Source: a virus. Taken from it: 36,521 nucleotides of DNA. The notes below the pieces were generated by a model. It was given only the letters and a program-made list of their open reading frames with translations, searched no databases and was not told the DNA's origin. The position numbers and the translations under genes were made by a program. Of the stretch, positions 7,012-13,751 are shown piece after piece. The DNA lies in IMG/VR virus record IMGVR_UViG_3300043436_001485, positions 1 to 36,521 of that record; one strand, written 5' to 3'. The first letter of the stretch is position 1; each line of letters opens with the position of its first letter.

Positions 7012-8978
7012 TGCCCACACTTTGGCTTGACCTCGAAACCTACAGCCCTGTGCCTATCAAGCACGGGGCGCATCGCTACGCCGAGGAGGCTGAGGTGCTG
7101 TTGGTGGCCGTCGCAGTAGACGACCAGCCCACCGACGTGTGGGACACACAGTTCCGGCCGACGTGGAAGCGCGACCTCCAGTCCCTGATCGACGCAGCCG
7201 AGCGCGTCGTCATTCACAACAGCGCCTTCGACCGCACAATCCTGCGCCATCAGGACGTGCACATACCCGTCGAGAAGGTCGAGGACACCATGATCATGGC
7301 GCTGGCGCACAGCCTACCCCCGTCGCTCGGCACGCTCTGCGACGTTCTGGACGTCCCGCAAGATAAATCTAAAGACAAAACCGGCAGAAGGTTTATACAG
7401 CTATTCACGAAGCCGTGTCCGAAGAACTGGAAGATCCGGCGCGCCAACATGGGAACCCATCCGGATGAGTGGACCGCCTTCATCGAATACGCCCGCCTCG
7501 ATGTGGACGCGATGCGAAACCTACACGGACGCATACCACAATGGAATTATACACATAGTGAGCGCTACCTTTGGCAACTCGACCAGAGAATTAACGACAA
7601 TGGTGTCGCCGTCGATGTTCATCTCGCAAGGTGCGCAATCGGAGCTTTTCAACGAGCTTCTCGATCTCTGGCCGCTCGTGCAGCCAGTCTGACCGGCGGG
7701 CAGGTTTCGTCCACGACGCAGCGCGAAAAGCTGTTGACGTACCTAAAGGATGATCGCGGCTTTGACACCGACGACCTGACCAAGGCCACCGTCGAGACGG
7801 CATTAAAGGGCGAACTTGACCCGAAGGTGCGCGAGTTGTTGGAGATCCGCCAGCAGGCCGCCGCGACATCTCCCGCTAAGTACCAAGCCCTGATTGACGC
7901 TACGTCACAGGACGGCCGCCTGCGCGGGACGATACAGTTCTGCGGCGCGGGGCGCACAGGCCGTGACGCCGGGCGGATCTTCCAGCCGCAGAACCTGCCC
8001 CGATCGCCAGACTGGTTCGACGGTGACGTGCAGGAGGCCACCATCGCCGCCTTCAAGGCCGACTGCGAGGACATCATTTACGACAACGTAAGCGAGCGCT
8101 GCTCCTTTGCCGTGCGCGGGTGTCTGGTCGCACCCAAGGGCAAGAAGCTGGTCATCGCCGACCTGTCCAATATCGAGGGGCGCGTGCTGGCATGGATGGC
8201 CGGCGAGGAGTGGAAGATCGAGGCCTTTAAGGCTTACGATCGCGGCGAGGGCGCGGACCTGTACAAGGTCACCGCCGGGCGCATCTTGAATAAGGACCCA
8301 TTCGACGTGACGAAGGCCGAGCGCCAGACGCAGGGCAAGGTGCCTGAGCTGGCAGGAGGCTATGGCGGCGGCCTCGGTGCCTACCGCAAGATGGGCGGCG
8401 CGGTGTTCGACGCGATGGACGACGATGCCATCATGGATATCGTGCACGCGTGGCGTAAGGCGCACCCTGCGACGAAGCGCTTCTGGTACGACGTCGAGGG
8501 GGCGGCGCGCGCCGCCGTGCGTACCGAGGGCGAGAGCTTCGCCGTGCGCGGCGAGATGGTGCGCTTCGACAGCATACTCGGCCCCGACAAAGTTAAGTAC
8601 GTGCGCTGCCGCCTGCCCTCTGGGCGGTACCTGTGCTACCGCAGCATGCACGTCGACGAGGACGGCAAGCTGCAATACGAGGGTGTGAACCAGTTCACGC
8701 GCAAGTGGGAGCTACAGGAGACGTACTACGGCAAGCTGGTCGAGAACATCGTTCAGGCCGTGGCGCGCGATGTGTTCATGACGGGCATGCGCCGCGCCGA
8801 GGAGAACGACTACCCGGTCGTCCTGCGCGTGCACGATGAGCTGGTGTGCGAAGTGCCCAACCACAGTGGCTACGACGCCGACACGTTGGCGGCAATGATG
8901 TCAACGAACCCGAGCTGGTCGATAGGCCTGCCGCTGTCCGCTGCGGGCTTTGAGGCCCTGCGCTACCGGAAGGAATGA
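7011..8978 (+). CDS. Family A DNA polymerase with 3'-5' exonuclease (655 aa)
   Basis: ATG 7011 overlaps the previous stop (TGATG). The N-terminal exonuclease domain shows all DEDD elements: LWLDLE (D7, E9), HNSAFD (D74) and YARLD (Y160, D164). The polymerase domain has motif A ADLSNIEGR (D384, E389), motif B with K443 and YG at 451-452, and motif C RVHDE (D609, E610). There is no 5'-3' exonuclease domain, as is usual for phage enzymes. It should be the replicative polymerase, working with the primase-helicase and SSB of this arm. Motif B has GKVPELAGGYGG in place of the more common spacing. This matches DUF2800-associated phage polymerases as I recall them. Confidence 0.95.
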   Translation: MPTLWLDLETYSPVPIKHGAHRYAEEAEVLLVAVAVDDQPTDVWDTQFRPTWKRDLQSLIDAAERVVIHNSAFDRTILRHQDVHIPVEKVEDTMIMALAHSLPPSLGTLCDVLDVPQDKSKDKTGRRFIQLFTKPCPKNWKIRRANMGTHPDEWTAFIEYARLDVDAMRNLHGRIPQWNYTHSERYLWQLDQRINDNGVAVDVHLARCAIGAFQRASRSLAARAASLTGGQVSSTTQREKLLTYLKDDRGFDTDDLTKATVETALKGELDPKVRELLEIRQQAAATSPAKYQALIDATSQDGRLRGTIQFCGAGRTGRDAGRIFQPQNLPRSPDWFDGDVQEATIAAFKADCEDIIYDNVSERCSFAVRGCLVAPKGKKLVIADLSNIEGRVLAWMAGEEWKIEAFKAYDRGEGADLYKVTAGRILNKDPFDVTKAERQTQGKVPELAGGYGGGLGAYRKMGGAVFDAMDDDAIMDIVHAWRKAHPATKRFWYDVEGAARAAVRTEGESFAVRGEMVRFDSILGPDKVKYVRCRLPSGRYLCYRSMHVDEDGKLQYEGVNQFTRKWELQETYYGKLVENIVQAVARDVFMTGMRRAEENDYPVVLRVHDELVCEVPNHSGYDADTLAAMMSTNPSWSIGLPLSAAGFEALRYRKE

Positions 8979-9259
8979 CGCCCGCAGGCCGCCTACAGGA
9001 CCACCTGAAGCACGTCGTGCAGAAGAGTGGGGGTCAGTACCGCAAGGTGCGCTGGGAGGGCCGTAACGGCTGCCCAGACTGCTTTGTGTGGTGGACGTGG
9101 CCCTGCGCCGCATTCATCGAGATCAAGGCAGACAACGACCGCGTCAGCAAGGTGCAGCAGCACGAGATCCAGCGCATGCAGAACTACGGCATCCCGGTGT
9201 TTATTGCGACCAGCAAGGAAGAAATCGACGAAATCGTAAAAAAAGTACGAACTATTTAA
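8975..9259 (+). CDS. VRR-NUC domain nuclease (94 aa)
   Basis: The 94-aa protein is a minimal VRR-NUC domain. Conserved elements are N-terminal RLQDHLKHVVQK, then RNGCPD (D35), FIEIKA (E49, K51) and VQQHEIQRM with Gln near 61-62, then GIPVFIATS. The family belongs to the PD-(D/E)XK fold; stand-alone phage members cleave Holliday junctions or branched DNA. It overlaps the polymerase by 4 nt. Next to a SNF2-like helicase it probably resolves branched replication or recombination intermediates. Its exact substrate is not shown by sequence. Confidence 0.93.
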   Translation: MTPAGRLQDHLKHVVQKSGGQYRKVRWEGRNGCPDCFVWWTWPCAAFIEIKADNDRVSKVQQHEIQRMQNYGIPVFIATSKEEIDEIVKKVRTI

Positions 9260-9268
9260 TTAAGGGGG

Positions 9269-9299
9269 TTGCAACCTGTGATTGCATGTGCTATATACT
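9269..9299 (+). promoter_or_regulatory. Inverted repeat copy 3 with sigma-70-like promoter
   Basis: TTGCAA (9269-9274), a 17-nt spacer and TATATA (9292-9297) give a good sigma-70-like promoter. The inverted repeat TGCAA (9270-9274) / TTGCA (9282-9286) overlaps the -35 and spacer, where a repressor could block polymerase. The leader is nearly the same as at copy 2 (TATCAGCAACGAAGGAGTA at 9302-9320). It would drive the small genes and SNF2-like helicase downstream. Confidence 0.65.
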
Positions 9300-9327
9300 G
9301 CGTATCAGCAACGAAGGAGTAAACCAC

Positions 9328-9504
9328 ATGTCTAACAAATACACCGCATACGCCGTCTTCGAAAACGGCGACCGAGAAGTCCACGAGGGGCTGAGCCGTG
9401 CTCGCGCCATTGCCCGCTACGGCCAGTTCACCCGTCAGGTCCGCGACAAGCGCTATGGCGTAGCTGGCCCGATCAAGTCCTACGGCTGGAGGCTCGAAGC
9501 ATGA
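9328..9504 (+). CDS. Small hypothetical protein (58 aa)
   Basis: ATG 9328 follows GAAGGAG at 9313-9319, in a leader nearly identical to that before the gene at 3268. The product contains KYTAYAVFENGDREVHEGLS, then RARAIARYGQFTRQV and IKSYGWRLEA. A beta-strand, helix, beta-strand order is plausible. It is basic and small, and I recognise no family. It is coupled to the next gene by a 4-nt overlap. Confidence 0.65.
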   Translation: MSNKYTAYAVFENGDREVHEGLSRARAIARYGQFTRQVRDKRYGVAGPIKSYGWRLEA

Positions 9505-9752
9505 CATACCTCACAGCCAAATACATCCGCGCAGCCGCAGCCAAAGACCCGCGCATAGACCCCGAGATCGAGTGGGACGAGTTGGGCAAGGCCATCGTCT
9601 GGCTGGCTGATGGTTACACGTGGAACGCCAACGACGGCAACCGCTCCGTCGAGGCTTTCATCATTTCCGAGCGCAACGCCGACCAAGACCCACGCGACAC
9701 CGTGGCTCGTTGGAAGGATTGCGTTGCTAACATCGAGGAGATTGCGGCATGA
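9501..9752 (+). CDS. Hypothetical protein (83 aa)
   Basis: ATG 9501 overlaps the previous stop by 4 nt. The product is mildly acidic with a helical start (TAKYIRAAAAKDPRI), an EWDELGKAIVWLADGYTWN segment and a C-terminal helix ending DCVANIEEIAA. I see no metal or nucleotide motif and recognise no family. It sits between two other tiny genes in front of the helicase, within the operon that starts at the copy-3 promoter. Confidence 0.65.
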   Translation: MTYLTAKYIRAAAAKDPRIDPEIEWDELGKAIVWLADGYTWNANDGNRSVEAFIISERNADQDPRDTVARWKDCVANIEEIAA

Positions 9753-9901
9753 GCAAGAAACGCACACAAGCAGAACTTAAGGCAATCGCATATGCACTGG
9801 CCGACGAGATCGAGACGCGCGCCGAGGCCATCTGGCAACGCGCGCCGAGGCTCACATACGAGCAGTGCCAGACACTGGCGCTACTACAGTTGGTGAAATG
9901 A
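9749..9901 (+). CDS. Small hypothetical protein (50 aa)
   Basis: ATG 9749 and the stop at 9899-9901 both overlap neighbouring genes by 4 nt (ATGA), so the frame is supported on both sides. The 50-aa product starts MSKKRTQAELKAIAYALADE and ends QCQTLALLQLVK; it looks all-helical with a basic tip. I recognise no family. It might be a small partner of the helicase encoded immediately after, but nothing in the sequence shows this. Confidence 0.55.
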   Translation: MSKKRTQAELKAIAYALADEIETRAEAIWQRAPRLTYEQCQTLALLQLVK

Positions 9902-11256
9902 CCTTCACTCCACACGATTATCAGAAAGAGGCAATGGCGCACCTGTACAAGGTGCGCCGTTCCGCATTGTGGATGCCGATGGGCGGCGGGAAGACCGTCT
10001 CCACGCTGACCGCATTGGACAACCTGTCGCTGGTCGAGGACGTCTTCCCCGCACTGGTGCTGGCCCCGCTGCGCGTCGCAAAGTCGACATGGCCCGACGA
10101 GGTCGCAAAGTGGCCCCATCTGGCGCACTTGCGCGTCAGCGTCGTCACCGGCACGCCGAAGCAGCGTCAGGCTGCGCTCGACACGCCGGCGGACATCTAC
10201 TGCACGAACTACGACAACCTCGTTTGGCTGCGCACCGCCCTCGGCGACGCATGGCCGTTCAAGACCGTGGTGGCCGATGAGTTCACGCGCCTGAAGTCCT
10301 ACCGCATCCGTCAGGGTGGGTCGAGGGCACGGGCGCTGGGTCAGGTGGCCCACGCAGAGGGGAGCCGCTTTATCGGCCTCACGGGGACGCCCGCGCCGAA
10401 CGGCGTGAAGGATCTTTGGGGGCAGATCTGGTTCCTCGACAAGGGCGAGCGGCTGGGCAAGACCTTCAGCGCCTTCGAGCAGCGCTGGTTCCGCAAGGGG
10501 TACGACGGCTACAGCCTTGTGCCATATGAGCACACGCAGCGCGAGGTCGAGGAGAAGCTGCGCGACATCTGCCTGACGGTCCAAGGCCTTCAGGTCGACG
10601 AGCCGATCACGACGCCGATCTACATCGACCTGCCACGCGCCGCCCGCGCCGCGTACGACGAGATGGAGGTGGAGATGTTCGCCGTAATTAACGAGGAGGG
10701 TGTCGAGGCACCCAATGCCGCCGTGCGCACGCAGAAGTGTCTGCAAATCGCCAACGGGGCCATATACACGAATGACGTAGGAGAGTGGGAGGATGTACAT
10801 GCCGCGAAGTTGGACGCACTGGAGAGCATTATTGAAGAGGCCAATGGTGCGCCTGTTATCGTTGCCTATAACTTCAAGCACGATCTCGAACGTCTACAGG
10901 CTCGTTTCCGTCAGGGTCGGGTGCTGGACGCTAACCCTGATACGATCAGGGACTGGAACGCCGGACGGGTGCCGCTACTATTCGCTCACCCTGCGTCGGC
11001 GGGGCACGGGCTTAACCTCGCGGACGGGGGCAACATCCTCGCCTTCTTCGGCGTCAACTGGAACTTAGAAGAGCACATGCAGATCATCGAGCGCATCGGC
11101 CCCATGCGGCAGAAGCAGGCGGGCTACGATCGCCCGGTGCATATTTACCCCATCCTCGCCCGCGACACGGTGGACGACATGGTCATGGAGCGCCTGTCCT
11201 CGAAGAAGAGCGTGCAGGAGATACTATTGGAAGCATTGAAACGGAGAAAGAAATGA
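9898..11256 (+). CDS. SNF2-like superfamily 2 helicase (452 aa)
   Basis: I start at ATG 9898, coupled to the previous stop; an in-frame GTG at 9865 lies inside that gene. Motifs are in order: DYQ near the N-terminus, Walker A GGGKT (29-33), DEFT (127-130), LTGTPAP (161-167), HPASAGHGLNL as motif V, and motif VI around R399-R404 (ERIGPMRQ). SNF2-like phage helicases usually have RIHRQGQ-type motif VI; here GPM replaces part of it. It probably remodels or unwinds branched DNA together with the VRR-NUC nuclease. The same pair occurs with DUF2800, DUF2815 and polymerase A in other phages. Confidence 0.92.
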   Translation: MTFTPHDYQKEAMAHLYKVRRSALWMPMGGGKTVSTLTALDNLSLVEDVFPALVLAPLRVAKSTWPDEVAKWPHLAHLRVSVVTGTPKQRQAALDTPADIYCTNYDNLVWLRTALGDAWPFKTVVADEFTRLKSYRIRQGGSRARALGQVAHAEGSRFIGLTGTPAPNGVKDLWGQIWFLDKGERLGKTFSAFEQRWFRKGYDGYSLVPYEHTQREVEEKLRDICLTVQGLQVDEPITTPIYIDLPRAARAAYDEMEVEMFAVINEEGVEAPNAAVRTQKCLQIANGAIYTNDVGEWEDVHAAKLDALESIIEEANGAPVIVAYNFKHDLERLQARFRQGRVLDANPDTIRDWNAGRVPLLFAHPASAGHGLNLADGGNILAFFGVNWNLEEHMQIIERIGPMRQKQAGYDRPVHIYPILARDTVDDMVMERLSSKKSVQEILLEALKRRKK

Positions 11257-11429
11257 GCACGAAAGGCAAAACTTACGAGGAGTTCCTACAATCTATATCC
11301 GCCGAAGACCGCCATTATTACACCAACCTGAGCCGAGGCTATTACGACAAGGAGAAGTACAGGCGAACGGCTGCGGCGGACCTCAAGCATACTTCTCAGA
11401 AAGAAGGCCAAGATCCCCCGCAGCGTTGA
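11253..11429 (+). CDS. Small hypothetical protein at the end of the early arm (58 aa)
   Basis: ATG 11253 overlaps the helicase stop by 4 nt and AAGAAA precedes it. The product has TYEEFLQSISAEDRHYYTNL followed by SRGYYDKEKYRRTAAADLKH; it is charged and helical. Its last 47 nt overlap the 3' end of the convergent late gene at 11383-13737. The coupling to the helicase supports it, but the overlap means its C-terminus could be an annotation artefact or a real convergent overlap. No family is recognised. Confidence 0.55.
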   Translation: MSTKGKTYEEFLQSISAEDRHYYTNLSRGYYDKEKYRRTAAADLKHTSQKEGQDPPQR

Positions 11430-13737
11430 CCATGTCGCGCTCGACCATTCCGCCCTTGGCCTTACCAAGACCGCGTCTGCGGATAAGCTCACGTAGACCC
11501 GCCTCACCCTCGGCGGCGATTGCCGCGCGCATGTCGTCGATGTTGCTGGAGATGTCAAAGCCGTAATCTTTGGACGTCCGTTTGTCGAGTTCACGTAACT
11601 TTTCGGCCATGCCGGGGGCGATGGCGTTGAAGCGATCGACAAACTGCGGGCGATCATCAGGGAAAATGTACGGAAGGTACTGCTGCCCGAACATGCCCTC
11701 TGGCGTGTCAAACGCGTTCTCGGCGTAAATGCTGTCCATGAAGCCCGGCGTACTGGTTCCGCCGAGTTCGTTGCCTAACTCACCCGAGAAACGGTTCAGA
11801 CGTTCCATGCGGTCTTTGATGACCTGCTTGTACATTTCTGGGTCTTCAGCCTGCATCCGCGCCAGATCCTCATCGAATACCCCGAGGTCCATAGCGCGCA
11901 CGCCGCGAGGTGACGGAACAACAGCGAAATCGTCGGGCGTGAAGCCAGCCCGCGACAATACGCTAAGTGCCGCTTTGCCCTCATCGTAGGAGATTGGGCG
12001 ACCGCCGACGTCTATTTCAAATGCGTTCGAACGGCTCTTAGGAACATCAGTAAAGAAGCGGTTCCCGGCGATGCCCTTCTGGGCACCGAGCAGCCCAAAG
12101 ATGGCCTCGTTGTTGAGCATCAGGTTGCGCGACGCCGGGTCTACACGGGGGTCGGTGCTCTTGGTGTTCGGCACCTCAACGCGTGTCGTCCCGACGGCGT
12201 ACTGTGCCTGACGTCCGGGGTTAATACCCTCGTATACGCCCGGACCCTCGAAACTGGGCCCAACGAGCATGTCGTTATTTAGCGCGATACGGTCGCGCCC
12301 TGCCTCATCAAAGAAGATGGGCATGAATTGATCGGTGTATTCCTTGCGCTGTTCAAATGGGGCGTCCAACAGACCCTGTAGGTTCCCAGTGTTCGAGCCG
12401 GGGACCGCCTCGCGGCTGCCCTGCGCGTAGAGCCTTGAGATGTCGTCGGCGTAGCTATAGGCCGCGTCCTCCGGGCTAATGTCGCCGGCTTTAATTTTGG
12501 CACCAGTCCACGTCGCGGCCTGACCACGGCCCGGAAGGCCTTGGATGTCGGGATCGTTTACGTAATTCTTAAGGACCGTGTTCATCTGGCGGTCCATCCA
12601 GTCATGCTCTGCGTCTTGGAAGGCGCGGCGGATGGGCCGGCCCTCTGCGTCTGTGTAGCCCCAAGCCTCTCCGTCCCAGATGTCGTGAACACCCCGATGG
12701 CCTTGGCCTGTTATGCTTGGGTCATAGAAGCCACCGCCGATCGCGAGCTGGTCCGCAAAGGGTGTACGCTTCTTCCCAGTCACGGCAGTATCGCCGCGAT
12801 ACAAATCCTCGATCTGACCGCCCATTGCAGTGGGGAAGCGCCCCGTCACGACAGGGTCGCCGTAGGAGGCTTGGTTCATGCCCTTGATGGCAAAGCCAGT
12901 GTTTGCCGGCACGCCCGTGCCAGAGGATGTGATCGAGAACACTTCCGACGCGCGGCGTGCCTTAGTCGGATCGTCCCCGACGTTTTCGAGGATCGCCCTT
13001 CCGCTGTCGTCGTACCAGCTTGCGCCAGCGCGTCCGAGTTCCATCGTGTTCGCGTACTCTTTACGGCGAAGCGCCTCGTCGGCTGGGGTGTTAACGCCGA
13101 GGGGCGCGCCTACAATCTTCTGGCCTTCGGCCTTGGCCTTGCTGATGTTGCGCGTCTTGCGCTGCACAACGTCTGGGCCTTTCTTTTTCGGCGTGACTGT
13201 CAGTTCGGACGCGGCCTTTCCTTTAGGTGTGACCTTCAAGGGTGGCGTCGCCTTAGCCGCCGTCTTCGCCGTCTTCGTCGCTGCGTCTACGCCCGCCTTC
13301 GTTGCGACGTTACCTGCGCCGCGAACTTGGGGGAGCACTCCGGCCACGGCGAGAGGAACCATAGCGGCGAGTTTCTTTCCGCCGGTTTCGTTGCCGCGTG
13401 CCCGTTCGGTCGCCGCCTGCTTAAAAACGCGGTATGGATCGGCCAGCGGGTCGATGTAGCCAGCCTTAAGCAGCCGCAGACTTTCCGTAATGGGTGCGGC
13501 GCGGATGAGTTTGCCCTCTTTGCGCAGCCAGTCCCCCGCGTCTTGCGCAGTGTTGCGGATGTCACGCACAACGGTCCGAGGTGTGGACTTCGTTACGTAA
13601 TCATACGCGGCACCGCCAAGCGTAGCCGCAGGGGAGTTGCGCGGGTTTACGAAAAACATATCTCCGAGCGTGGCCAGATAGTCACCGGTAGATGGCTGCC
13701 GTACCCGAGGTGCGTTCTTCTTTTTAGGCCCAGACAT
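11383..13737 (-). CDS. Large virion-associated protein, probably internal (784 aa)
   Basis: This is the last gene of the late arm. The N-terminal part is basic and helical, with an Ala/Gly-rich stretch around residues 130-145 (AAMVPLAVAGVLPQVRGAG) and a Lys/Pro linker to about 200. The centre (about 220-640) looks globular and rich in W, Y and D, with GGFYDPSITGQGHRGVHDIW and WMDRQMN. The C-terminus carries RRRGLGKAKGGMVERD. I recognise no enzyme. Size, position after other large late proteins and the GGM motif shared with its neighbours suggest a capsid-internal or ejected protein. Start ATG 13737 follows AAGAAGGG. Confidence 0.7.
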   Translation of the reverse strand: MSGPKKKNAPRVRQPSTGDYLATLGDMFFVNPRNSPAATLGGAAYDYVTKSTPRTVVRDIRNTAQDAGDWLRKEGKLIRAAPITESLRLLKAGYIDPLADPYRVFKQAATERARGNETGGKKLAAMVPLAVAGVLPQVRGAGNVATKAGVDAATKTAKTAAKATPPLKVTPKGKAASELTVTPKKKGPDVVQRKTRNISKAKAEGQKIVGAPLGVNTPADEALRRKEYANTMELGRAGASWYDDSGRAILENVGDDPTKARRASEVFSITSSGTGVPANTGFAIKGMNQASYGDPVVTGRFPTAMGGQIEDLYRGDTAVTGKKRTPFADQLAIGGGFYDPSITGQGHRGVHDIWDGEAWGYTDAEGRPIRRAFQDAEHDWMDRQMNTVLKNYVNDPDIQGLPGRGQAATWTGAKIKAGDISPEDAAYSYADDISRLYAQGSREAVPGSNTGNLQGLLDAPFEQRKEYTDQFMPIFFDEAGRDRIALNNDMLVGPSFEGPGVYEGINPGRQAQYAVGTTRVEVPNTKSTDPRVDPASRNLMLNNEAIFGLLGAQKGIAGNRFFTDVPKSRSNAFEIDVGGRPISYDEGKAALSVLSRAGFTPDDFAVVPSPRGVRAMDLGVFDEDLARMQAEDPEMYKQVIKDRMERLNRFSGELGNELGGTSTPGFMDSIYAENAFDTPEGMFGQQYLPYIFPDDRPQFVDRFNAIAPGMAEKLRELDKRTSKDYGFDISSNIDDMRAAIAAEGEAGLRELIRRRGLGKAKGGMVERDMVNAAGDLGLLSEKYA

Positions 13738-13751
13738 TAACGTAACCCTTC

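Noticed and set aside
9727-10881. Long minus-strand open frame opposite the SNF2-like helicase
   Set aside because: The + strand frame has all helicase motifs; the antisense product has none.
12541-13740. Long plus-strand open frame opposite the 784-aa late gene
   Set aside because: It is antisense to a coupled late gene, has no fitting ribosome-binding context and its translation shows no family.
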